Assembly (NCBI RefSeq): GCF_028372415.1
Contig: NC_092872.1
Location: forward strand, 282,103,206 to 282,167,205
Length of the DNA: 64,000 nucleotides
Reading direction: 5' to 3'
Source of the DNA: Notamacropus eugenii
Taxonomy: Eukaryota; Chordata; Mammalia; Diprotodontia; Macropodidae
Positions 55,005 through 64,000 of this stretch are shown piece by piece (position 1 is the first letter of the stretch; the number at the start of each line of letters is the position of its first letter). A model generated the notes under the pieces. The model ran no database searches and had not been told where the DNA came from. It worked only from the letters and a program-made list of their open reading frames with translations. Made by a program: the position numbers and the translations under genes.

Positions 55005-55270
55005 CAGTCAGCACTTATTAAGTGCTTATTATATGCTAGGCATTCTACTAAGCACTGGGGATACAAAGGGAAACAAAACAAAACAGTCTCTGCTATCAAG
55101 GAGTTCACAGTCCAAAGAGAGGACAACAGGCAAACAGCTATGTGCAAACAGGATACACAAGATCATTACAGATAATGTCCGAGGGAAGGCATCAGAATCA
55201 AGGAGGTCTGGGGAAGGTTTCTTCTAGAAGATGGGACTTGGCTGGGACTAAGAGGTAGGGATGAGCAGGG
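55005..55270 (+). repeat. LINE2-type interspersed repeat, long copy
   Basis: AGCACTTATTAAGTGCTTAT, ACTAAGCACTGGGGATACAA, ATCAAGGAGTTCACAGTCCA and TGGGACTTGGCTGGGACTAA. The longest copy of this motif family in the window. Confidence 0.6.
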
Positions 55271-55924
55271 AGAGCCTTCCCACATGGCAAACAGCAAGGG
55301 AAAGTCTTGTCGCTCTCTTCCAAGCGTGAGAAGCCTCCCCATTGCTTCTTCTTCCATAGGCTTCCCATCCCTGGTGCCTTCCTGCTGGTCTCCAGGCCCC
55401 TCTATGAGTTCATTTAATTACTGGAGGGCTCTGATGCATCTGCTCTCTGCTCAAGACCAAGGCACAAACTTTCCAGAACCACAGAGCTTCGTCCACAGGA
55501 CGTCGAACCATCTGTGGTTTCAGTCCCACTCTGTGTGACGTCCTTTCAAAAGAGCTTCATGATGGGGTTCTGATATAGTGTTTTAGTAGGAGCCTCTTGT
55601 CATCTGGCATTTGATGGTGGATTTTGCAGTGGTTAAAGCAAACAGCATCCATCAAAATCACACAGGCGGAGTTTCCGGTTCATTAGCAATCCTGTGATCA
55701 CTGCTGGTGGAGACTTCTTCCAGGCTCCTGTACAAGGGTGCTCTATGTAACAGAGAGCAGTTAAGTCAAAGTTCATTAAGGGCCCTCCTCCCAGGAAGGA
55801 GCTGATAGTGAAAAGAAAAGGTTCTTCAACTAGGCTATTCAACCAATTAACTGCATGAACTTTACATTCAGTTAAGTGGAGTGAGCTCCTAGGTGGAAGG
55901 AGCAAAATAAGCCAGTCTCTCCCA

Positions 55925-56280
55925 TTCCCCCCATCGGCCCTAATAAAACTGGTCTGTTAGTCCATAACTCACTTCACACATTGCCCCGGGCCTGGAATGC
56001 ATGCCCACTTTCACTTGGCCTCTCAGAATTCTGGGTTATTTATTTTTTCCAAAGCCCAGCTCAGACCCCATCTCCCACATAAAGGTATTCCTGATCCCTT
56101 CCTCCCCTCACTTTGTTACTGTTGCACACAGTAAGAGGCTCAATACAGGCTGGTTGGTTGATTCCCCACCTTAGTAGACTGTAGGTTCCCTCAGGGAAGA
56201 GATTTCCATACATTTCTTTGTATGCCCTGCCTGAACACCCAATTGGCATACAGCAGGCACTTAATAATTGTGGAATTGAA
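55925..56280 (+). repeat. LINE2 3' third, sense
   Basis: TTGCCCCGGGCCTGGAATGC, AAAGCCCAGCTCAGACCCCA, CATACAGCAGGCACTTAATA. It ends about 300 bp from the tail of the half-L1 element. Confidence 0.65.
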
Positions 56281-56582
56281 TTGAAATTCCATTTTCATGC
56301 ATGACTGTGATTACCAAGTTCATTTCAGACTATGTAGACAGAAATTTCAAAATTTTCATTTGGTTTCCTCATTGCTAAAATTCCAACCTTGCTACTTCAG
56401 ACTTTTTCTAAGAAGCACATACAGAGACTGGTTGGAGAGTGTTCTCCATTAGATCCTAATTCCATATCCTGCTAAAAACTGAATGGGAGAAATACTCCCT
56501 GCTCTCTTTGCACACATGGGGGACTGCAGGTGGGTAGTAGTGGATATAAAATCACTCTGATGGAGGGGCTGAATAGTTTTAC

Positions 56583-59400
56583 TACAATTTTTTTCCCCTC
56601 TCTCTTTTTATTTTTTTTCTTTTTTCTTTTATTTATTTATTTAACTTTTAACATTCATTTTCACAAAATTTTGGGTTCCAAATTTTCTCTCCTTTTGTCC
56701 CCTCCCCCCACCCCAAAACACCGAGCATTCTAATTGCCCCTATCACCAATCTGCTCTCTCTTCTATCATCCCTCTCTGCCCTTGTCTCCATCTTCTCTTT
56801 TGTCCTGTAGGGCCAGATAACTTTCTATACCCCTTTACCTGTATTTCTTATTTCCTAGTGGCAAGAACAGTACTCGACAGTTGTTCCTAAAACTTTGAGT
56901 TCCAACTTCTCTTCATCCCTCCCCCTCCACTCCTTCCCTTTGGAAGGCAAGCAATTCAATATAGGCCAAATCTGTGCAGTTTTGCAAATGACTTCCATAA
57001 TAGTCGTGTTGTATTAGACTAACTATATTTCCCTCCATCCTATCCTGTCCCCCATTACTTCTATTCTCTCTTTTGATCCTGTCCCTCCCCATGAGTGTCG
57101 ACCTCAAATTGCTCCGTCCTCCCCATGCCCTCCCTTCCATCATCCCCCCCACCCTGCTTATCCCCTTATCCCCCAGTTTCCTGTATTGTAAGATAGGTTT
57201 TCATACCAAAATGAGTGTGCATTTTATTCCTTTCTTTAGTGGAATGTGATGAGAGTAAACTTCATGTTTTTCTCTCACCTCCCCTCTTTTTCCCTCCACT
57301 AAAAAGTCTTTTGCCTGTCTCTTTTATGAGAGATAATTTGCCCCATTCCATTTCTCCCTTTCTCCTCCCAATATATTTCTCTCTCACTGCTTGATTTCAT
57401 TTTTTTAAGATATGATCCCATCCTCTTCAATTCATTCTGTGCACTCTGTCTCTATGTGTGTGTGCGTGTGCATGTGCCTGTGTGTGTGTGTAATCCCTCC
57501 CAGTACCCAGATACTGAAAAGTTTCAAGAGTTACAAATATTGTCTTTCCATGTAGGAATGTAAACAGTTCAACTTTAGTAAGTCCCTTATGACTTCTCTT
57601 TGCTGTTTACCTTTTCATGCTTTTCATTCTTGTGTTTGAAGGTCAAATTTTCTTTTCAGCTCTGGTCTTTTCATCAAGAATGCTTGAAAATCCTCTATTT
57701 CATTGAAAGACCAATTTTTCCCCTGAAGTATTACACACAGTTTTGCAGGGTAGGTGATTCTTGGTTTTAGTCCTAGTTCCTTTGATTTCTGGAATATTCT
57801 ATTCCATGCCTTTCGATCCCTTAATGTAGAAGCTGCTAGATCTTGTGGTATCCTGATTGTATTTCCACAATACTTGAATTGTTTCTTTCTAGCTGCTTGA
57901 AATATTTTCTCCTTGACCTGGGAACTCTGGAATTTGGCCACAATGTTCCTGGAAGTTTCTCTTTTTGGATCTCTTTCAGGCGGTGTTCTGTGGATTCCTT
58001 GAATATTTATTTTGCCCTCTGGTTCTAGAATCTCAGGGCAGTTTTCCTTGATAATTTCATGAAAGGTGATGTCTAGGCTCTTTTTTTGATCACGGCTTTC
58101 AGATAGTCCCATAATTTTTAAATTGTCTCTCCTGGATCTATTTTTCAGGTCAGTTGTTTTTCCAATGAGATATTTCACATTATCTTCCATTTTTTCATTC
58201 TTTTGGTTTTGTTTTGTGATTTCTTGGTTTCTCATGAAGTCATTAGCCTCCATTTGTTCCATTCTCATTTTGAAAGAACTATTTTCTTCAGTGAGATTTT
58301 GAACCTCCTTTTCCATTTGGCTAATTCTGCTTTTGAAAGCATTCTTCTCCTCATTGGCTTTTTGAACCTCTTTTGCCAATTGAGTTAGCCTATTTTTCAA
58401 GGTGTTATTTTCTTCAGCATTTTTTTGGGTCTCCTTTAGCAGGGTGCTGACCTGCTGTTCATGCTTTACCTGCATATTTCCCATTTCTCTTCCCAGCTTT
58501 TCCTCCACCTCTCTAACTTGATTTTCAAAATCCTTTTTGAGCTTTTCCATGGCCTGAGCCCATTGAGTGGGCTGGGATACAGAAGCCTTGACTTCTGTGT
58601 CTTTCCCTGATGGTAAGCATTGTTCTTCCTCATCAGAAAGGAAGGGAGGAAATACCTGTTCACCAAGAAAGTAACCTTCTATAGTCTTATTTCTTTTCCC
58701 TTTTCTGGGCATTTTCCCAGCCAGTGACTTGACTTCTGAATATTCTCTTCACACCCACTTCACCTCTGGATCCTCCCAGCCAGCGCTTGGGGTCTGAGAT
58801 TCAAATGCTGCTTCCCAGCCTCAGGGCTTTGGGTGGGGGGTGGGGGTGAGGGTGGGGGGCAGGACTGGTATTCAGTGTGAGATCAAGTTCAGGTGCTCAG
58901 GTGGGGGCAGGGCAGCCTCACGAGCTCAGTTCCCTGAGGGGGTTTATGCAGAGACCTTCAACAATGGATCCAGGCTCCTGCTTTCTTGGGGAGCCCTGGT
59001 CTGCTCCTGCCTCCACTGCCACCTCCCTAGGGGGCCTGAGTTATGGGGGCACCCCACTCCCCTCTCGACCAGCCAAAGACACCCTCTCACCGACCCGCGT
59101 CACCTGTCGATGGAGGGACCTGCGTGGCCACTGGAGATTCCGTCCCTGAAGCCTGCTGGGATCTGCTCCTCTCGGTGCTGCGTGGCCATGGCAGGGCTGG
59201 CTCCAGTCCGCAGCTCAACAGACCTTTTGCGAGAGGTTTGCAGGGCTCTCTGGAACAGAAATCTCGTCCACTCCGCTGTTCTGTGGCTTCTGCTGCTCCA
59301 GAATTCGCTGGGGGTTCTTTTTTACAGATATTCTATGGGTTGTGGGATTGGAGCTAGTGTATATGCGTCTTTCTACTCCACCATCTTGGCTCTGCTCCCC
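56583..59400 (-). mobile_element. Half-L1 (HAL1)-type LINE-1 relative, near full length, ORF1 only
   Basis: Read on the minus strand, the element starts near 59400 with a G-run and GCAGAGCCAAGATGGTGGAG, a typical marsupial L1 5' start. It has a GC-rich leader to 58713, an uninterrupted ORF1 (58712-57624), about 1 kb of non-coding 3' region with a (CA)n patch, and an A/AAAT-rich tail ending near 56583-56640. No endonuclease or reverse transcriptase frame occurs between ORF1 and the tail. I saw no convincing target-site duplication. The HAL1 name comes from published half-L1 elements; the match to a specific family is from memory. Confidence 0.75.
57624..58712 (-). CDS. LINE-1-type ORF1 protein (RNA-binding chaperone), intact
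   Basis: An open frame of 362 codons. It shows a basic N-terminus (MPRKGKRNKT), a coiled coil of leucine/glutamate heptads at about 52-192, an RRM-like domain opening with RRDNLKIMGL at 195-203 and a C-terminal domain at about 285-350 with DLAASTLRDRKAWNRIF and LGLKPRITYPAKL. This is the standard mammalian L1 ORF1p layout: trimerisation, RNA binding, nucleic-acid chaperone. It has no internal stop or frameshift, which suggests a fairly young insertion or recent activity of the family. Confidence 0.88.
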   Translation of the reverse strand: MPRKGKRNKTIEGYFLGEQVFPPFLSDEEEQCLPSGKDTEVKASVSQPTQWAQAMEKLKKDFENQVREVEEKLGREMGNMQVKHEQQVSTLLKETQKNAEENNTLKNRLTQLAKEVQKANEEKNAFKSRISQMEKEVQNLTEENSSFKMRMEQMEANDFMRNQEITKQNQKNEKMEDNVKYLIGKTTDLKNRSRRDNLKIMGLSESRDQKKSLDITFHEIIKENCPEILEPEGKINIQGIHRTPPERDPKRETSRNIVAKFQSSQVKEKIFQAARKKQFKYCGNTIRIPQDLAASTLRDRKAWNRIFQKSKELGLKPRITYPAKLCVILQGKNWSFNEIEDFQAFLMKRPELKRKFDLQTQE

Positions 59401-59839
59401 CCCCCCCCTTTTTAAAAAAAAATTCTTTATTCTATGGGATGGCTCACTGTGTAAGAGTGAGGAACACATGAGTAATTTTGTGTAGTCACATAAATATGTG
59501 TATACACACCACTCATGATATTAAACATAAAAAACTGAATGAGAATCAGTCTGAGTGGTAAAAAAAAACAGTGGAAAGGGAGGAACCCACACCTCTGTTC
59601 CAATGGTACAATTTTTCTCAATTCCTTATGTTTATCTACATGCAAGACCAGAGCCAGCATGTAAGGAAAAGGGAGGCCACTCAGACTTTCCCAAACGTCC
59701 TCTGATACCTCAAGGTCGTGCACATGCCCCAGGTTTCTCAAAGGCTCTGTCTGGAAAGTGAAGGATTCAGTAGGTTCTGTCAAACTGAAAAGACTCCCAG
59801 TACAGGTCCACAGATGGATGGCAGGTCTGGCATTGAAGG

Positions 59840-60020
59840 CTCTTTATGCTAAGGTCTGGTTACAAACTAGAGTCAGGAAGTCTCAGTTCAAATCTGGCCT
59901 CTCTGGCCATATGACCCCGGGCAAGTCACTTAACCTTTGCTTGTCTTGGTTTCTTCCTTTGTAATGTGCTTGTGCTAATAGCACCTCCCTTGTACAGTTG
60001 TAAGGACCAAAGGAGAGAAT
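59840..60020 (+). repeat. MIR/CORE-SINE copy, sense
   Basis: CAGGAAGTCTCAGTTCAAAT, GGGCAAGTCACTTAACCTTT. The head is degenerate and the core is clear. Confidence 0.6.
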
Positions 60021-61083
60021 ATTTGCAAAGCTGTGAAGAGTGAAATTTAACCAAAGTGTAAATCAGGGCAAATCTCTGTGCAAAATAACATTGCTTAGCA
60101 GGGGCATGCTGCCTGTCAATAAATGGGTCACAGAAGGAAGCCAGAACAAGGTGGAGGACCCCATGGGTTTGGAGACACTACTGGTCACAGAGCGGAGGTG
60201 CAGGGTGTGACCTGATCGGGGGAAGCTTGATAATGGCATGGGCCTAAGAAGCGCTCATTGTCTGAGAGAAGACCAGGCATCACTGAATGACATCCTGGGG
60301 GTGTGACAATATCAGGCTTGACTCTTTTGCTTTTGTACACAGTCCCCAAAGGTCGGTTAAGTTCCTTGAGGCAGGAATAGATTAGAGACTAGCAGGAGAA
60401 CTGGATTTCTAAAATTAACTCATTACAAGCCTTCTAAGTTCTGAACCAAGTTCAGGGTGAGAGAATCGTGACTTAAGCCACTACAGGACAAAAGCATTTA
60501 ACTCTAAATAGAATCAATAAATGAATCAAACAGGATCAGTCTTTTCTGATCCATTCCAACTTTCTCTTGAGCCCTTTGAGAAAACAAACTCCTGAGTCTG
60601 CCAGACTTTAGAATGCTCCTTTAACTCCAAGGCCTTGCCTGGTGTAGCTTTTCAACCTTCTTTTTTCTAGGCCCTTGGCAATGAGGTGACTTGCTGTCTT
60701 GGAAGGTGGCAGCTGCACCAACACCAAGGGTGATGCTTCCCTCTCTGGCACGGGTCCTACCATAATCCAGGTTGTCTGCCTGGAGCTTGCTCCTCCCCAA
60801 TGAGAGACTGGCATCCTGATGGGGTGGAGGGCAAGTGGAAAGCTGGCCAGCCCCATCCCCTCCCTCTGACCTTCCCATAACAGAAGTCACCAAGGTAACA
60901 GATCATCATCAAACCAGTGGTGGTTAAGAAACTTCTTAGAGAGCTAGCAAAGGCCAGAACAAAAAAATCCCAGGATGTAAAACATATGGATTTGACCTTC
61001 AAATGAGGAACGACCAGGATGAAGCTAGCTTTTATTAGAGAAGGAAGAAGGTAGAGGCCTGACCCAGAGACCAATAGTTTGTT
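60020..61083. other. Intergenic, nothing recognised
   Basis: About 1.06 kb between repeats with no open frame of interest and no repeat that I can name. Confidence 0.4.
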
Positions 61084-61380
61084 GTGCCAGGGGTTACGGC
61101 CTGTTTAAACACTGTGGATCACAATCTTCTTTCATTACTCCTTAAGCCTTCGTTTGGTGACTGTGAACAACTTCAGGCTTTGGCCATGCTTCCACTCACA
61201 CTCCAAACGTTCTGCTTTTGGGCAAACGTGCTCATTGGGGGAAACCATGTAGGTGACCACCCAGGAGACCCCTGTATCACTGCTCCAATCCTGAGGAATC
61301 CTAAGGTGGAAGCCCCCTTTCTTATCCCCTCCCATTTGCACATTGTCTCCTCCCTTAGAATAGTGCTTTGAGGATGGCCT
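61084..61380 (+). mobile_element. LINE2/CR1-clade reverse-transcriptase fragment
   Basis: The plus-strand reading contains NTVDHNLLSLLL, close to the DTVDH motif around reverse-transcriptase motif A in L2 and CR1 elements, and then decays. The rest of the element is missing. Confidence 0.5.
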
Positions 61381-61399
61381 ATGTTCTGGACTTTCTTGG

Positions 61400-61655
61400 T
61401 CTGGGCATGAAGCCTGACACATTTCAGTTATGTCCGACTCTTCATGACCCATTTGGGGTTTTCTTGGCAGATACTGGAGTGGTTTGTCATTTATTTCACC
61501 AGTTCATTTTACATGAGGAATCAAACCGAGGCTAAGAGGGTAAAGTGACTTACCCAGGGTCACACAGCTAGGAAGTGTCTGGATCTGAAGTCACCAACAT
61601 ATCTTCCTGATGCCAGGGCTGGTGCTCTATCCACTGTGCCACCTAGCATGCAGCC
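61400..61655 (-). repeat. Marsupial CORE-SINE (WSINE-type), antisense, nearly full length
   Basis: ACATTTCAGTTATGTCCGAC, TTTGGGGTTTTCTTGGCAGA, CCAGGGTCACACAGCTAGGA and CTCTATCCACTGTGCCACCT, complete from tail to tRNA-like head. Confidence 0.8.
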
Positions 61656-62079
61656 TGGCACATATTAAGTGCGTAATGTTTGCTGGTTGAATGGCTGGTC
61701 TCAGAGCTTCCTAAGCCCATGTGACTGTTACTACATGATCCATCAGCGCCATTCAACCCTCAGAACAAGACTGTCAAAAAATGGAGGAGCTGTTGGGGTC
61801 TAATCTTGTCACAGAGGCAGCTGTTCCAAGGCAGAACTCATGTCTTGCGGGGAGAGGGCTCTCACTTGCCACTGGCTCCCCTGACACTCTACTTTCCTTT
61901 GAGAAGATATTTTTAATTCCAACGATCCTCCACACAGGAGGGATGCCTGCCATATGACGATGAGCACCCACCCAAGGTCTCTCTCCCCAGGCAGCTCTGG
62001 AGGACTGTGCATATGCCCATGTGGGTCAAGGGAAAAGGGTGTTTACAGGCTTAAATCATGTCACACATGCCAAACAGGG

Positions 62080-62250
62080 CACTCTTTGAAAACAGAAATT
62101 GTTTCAGTGAGTCAACAGGGATTTATTAAGCACCTACTGCATGCCAGACATTGTGTGTGCCACTCTCCCTCTCTCTATCCCCAGCACTTCACACTGTGCC
62201 TAGCACAAGTGATGGGCAATTACAACATTTGTTGCTAATTTATTCCAATG
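62080..62250 (+). repeat. LINE2 3' end with nested motif
   Basis: GCACTCTTTGAAAACAGAAA and TCACACTGTGCCTAGCACAA are L2. A GGATTTATTAAGCACCTACT motif interrupts it, as at 48945. Confidence 0.5.
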
Positions 62251-62432
62251 AAGTATTTACTGCTTTTCACGCATGTGTCCCTTCCCCTAGCCCCTCAAGT
62301 CAGAGTGGGGCAGAAGCGAAGTGGTCCGTGCTGGAGCGAGATGGTGAAAATCCAATCATGCCACAACCCTGTGCTGGATAGGGGCGCTGACCCTGGAGCT
62401 GGCCCAGGACGGAGCTGAATGTGGATGGAGGC
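62220..62432 (-). other. UROS: Probable UROS 3' untranslated region
   Basis: A minus-strand AATAAA stands at 62244-62239, about 190 bp beyond the UROS stop codon. A short 3' UTR ending near 62220 is inferred. Part of it overlaps a LINE2-like repeat end. Confidence 0.5.
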
Positions 62433-62585
62433 CTAAGGAGCCAGGTAGCTGGATGGGCTCTGAGGCTGAAGAACTTTCCGGAGGCCGGCAGCCAAGTCGT
62501 GGGGGCAGGGCTTCTCGGCTGTGCAGCTCACAGGGATTCCTGCGCTGATCATGGCTCGGGCTGTGGTTGGCCCTATGGCTGCAAA
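62433..62585 (-). CDS. UROS: UROS last coding exon
   Basis: Fifty codons and a TAG stop (62435-62433), acceptor tctcag. Conserved IGPTTARA and VSCTAE are present. The C-terminus reads [11 protein letters not shown] where human reads QPHGCC. Confidence 0.95.
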   Translation of the reverse strand, partial: FAAIGPTTARAMISAGIPVSCTAEKPCPHDLAAGLRKVLQPQSPSSYLAP

Positions 62586-63452
62586 CTGAGAGGACAAAAC
62601 TCGGCCTTAAACTCCAGCAGGATGTGAGCTCTCCAAAGGTAGGGAAAGCTTCATTTCTGTCTCTGAAGCGCAGATCCGCCCCTCCCCAATCCCCACAACA
62701 AACACCCTGAAACACAGTGCTGCAAACACCTGGCCCCACTCTCTGCGTTTCCCAGGGACCCTGGGGCATGAGGTTGGCACAGCAACCCTACTGAGGCAGA
62801 GGAGACACCTGAAAGATGAGAAAAGACTTTTCTCCCCTCAGAAAAGACCAGTGGATGGGCTAGACGTTGAGTGCAGCACTGTACTGCGCAGCCAAGAGCC
62901 CCACAGGGCAAGCACCACCTCAAACCACTGGCAGACAAGCTGGGCACCAAGGCCTCAGACTTCCCTGGGAACATTTGTTTCCGTGAAACAAACCTTCTGA
63001 AAGCAGCTGTTATTGGATGGCCACTGGGGTACAGAGAGAACCAAACAGTGCCTGACTTCAAGGGGGTGGAAAGAGCGTGACACGTACCTGCATTAGTAAA
63101 TACAAAGTCCCACAAAATTCTTTCCAGGAGGAATAGGTTGGAGGGTCGGGTCAGAGAAGGCTTCTTTTAGGACCTAGGTAAGTTCCTTGGTGTTGAGGGG
63201 CCCTGGGATTCTGCTGGAGAATGAGGGGTCTCTCAGGTCCCTTCTAACACTAAGCTTTTTGAGGGATCCTGGTGAACTATTTAATAGCAAGAGCAAGGAA
63301 CGGATTGAAGTTTAAATAATTTTTTATTATTGGGTGGGGATTGGGTACTTTACCTTAATCTGGTCAAAGCTGTCGCCAGATAACTCCTGAATGTAGCTGA
63401 GGCTGTGTGTGAGCCCAGAAGGACTGAAGAAGGTGACACTGGCTGGAACACC
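62433..63452 (-). CDS. UROS: UROS, uroporphyrinogen-III synthase (last two coding exons; gene continues beyond the window)
   Basis: Exons 63452-63354 and 62585-62433. The first encodes [20 protein letters not shown] and [13 protein letters not shown]; the second [50 protein letters not shown] and stop. They match the C-terminal third of human UROS (265 residues), including [11 protein letters not shown] and [12 protein letters not shown]. The enzyme closes hydroxymethylbilane, with ring D inversion, to uroporphyrinogen III in cytosolic heme synthesis; loss causes congenital erythropoietic porphyria. The exon phases fit (both phase 0). The preceding exon was not found in the last 550 bp, so it must lie beyond the window. 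Confidence 0.96.
63354..63452 (-). CDS. UROS: UROS penultimate coding exon
   Basis: A 99-nt exon, phase 0-0, with acceptor gatgcag and donor ATTAAG|gtaaag. It encodes 33 residues around [11 protein letters not shown] and IQELSGDS. Confidence 0.96.
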
Positions 63453-63559
63453 CTGCATCGAAACACAAGACAAATCCCGTCTTTCCCACTGATCAGCAGG
63501 AGACAGTCCCCAAGTTTGGGTGAGGTCGGCGCAATCTCACAAGCTTTAATGGACACCAC

Positions 63560-64000
63560 ATGTACCGGACAAGGACATCAGTACGAGGAATAATGAGGGT
63601 CAAAACAACTTTTAGGAGCATGATTCAGAATCCAGAAAGCAAGGAGGCCAAGGCTAACAGGTCAGCATCCTGGACTCTGTCTTAAAAATACAGTAACTAC
63701 TTATGAATGTAGATGTTTCCAGTGGGCTCTGTGTGTAATAAGGTCACCAGTTGGTTAGAGGAAACCATCTAATGGAAGATTTTTAAGTAGAAAATAAAGA
63801 TTCAGGCACCATGATAGTAGCTCAAAGGTGACCTTTCCAACAAGTCACTGACTTCCAAAAATTGGGGATGAGACAAAAGCAGAAATGTTGAATCTGCTGC
63901 CATTTCTTAGAGAAGTTTCTGAGCCGTAGAAGTCACCCCCAGAGAGGAGGCTGAGCTGAGATCCAGGGCCCCAAAGAGGTGGATGGAGAGCCCAGGCAGG
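63560..64000. other. UROS: Right edge, UROS intron, nothing recognised
   Basis: Inferred to be intron of UROS because the preceding coding exon was searched for on the minus strand and not found. No repeat is clear. Confidence 0.4.

Noticed and set aside
58840-59415. A 191-codon plus-strand open frame.
   Set aside because: It is the antisense of the half-L1 5' leader.

Overview
This window is vertebrate nuclear DNA, almost certainly from a marsupial. It holds intron-rich genes with GT-AG splice sites and a CpG-island promoter. Its dense repeats are CORE-SINE/MIR, LINE2 and a LINE-1 whose 5' leader, ORF1 and 3' end match my memory of marsupial L1 families. The species cannot be fixed from the sequence alone. 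Three protein genes are recognised, in the order EDRF1 (+), MMP21 (-), UROS (-). This is the order I recall for human 10q26.13, so the block appears to be conserved therian synteny.

Region 1 (1-39,300): EDRF1, complete. A CpG island with two NRF1-type sites and an ETS-type site leads into 25 coding exons (1134-38657). I placed every exon by splice sites, reading phase and similarity to the human protein. The joined CDS is 3,732 nt, 1,243 codons plus stop, close to the roughly 1,238 residues of human EDRF1. One intron (26884-27454) has a GC-AG boundary. A poly(A) signal lies at 39254. The introns carry MIR/CORE-SINE, LINE2 and three copies of a marsupial SINE, one of which has inverted ends.

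Region 2 (39,300-53,200): MMP21, complete, on the minus strand and tail-to-tail with EDRF1. Seven coding exons give 630 residues: signal peptide, long propeptide with cysteine switch, basic furin-type site, HExxHxxGxxH zinc site with Met-turn, and a hemopexin domain closed by two cysteines. The protein is longer than human MMP21 (569 residues), mostly through a longer propeptide. A TATA box lies about 85 bp upstream of the start codon. Intron 1 contains a GGAA/TTCC tract of about 520 bp with a longer-period repeat, and a (CA)n tract close to the first splice donor.

Region 3 (53,200-62,200): intergenic and repeat-built. The main element is a roughly 2.8-kb minus-strand LINE-1 relative with an intact 362-residue ORF1, a typical 5' leader and 3' tail, and no ORF2. 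This is the layout of a 'half-L1' (HAL1). LINE2 and SINE copies flank it.

Region 4 (62,200-64,000): the last two coding exons of UROS (uroporphyrinogen-III synthase, heme synthesis) on the minus strand. The rest of that gene lies beyond the right edge.

The three genes are neighbours rather than a pathway. EDRF1 (erythroid differentiation, globin expression) and UROS (heme) both serve red-cell development, while MMP21 acts in left-right axis formation. No viral element, CRISPR array or bacterial-type system was seen.
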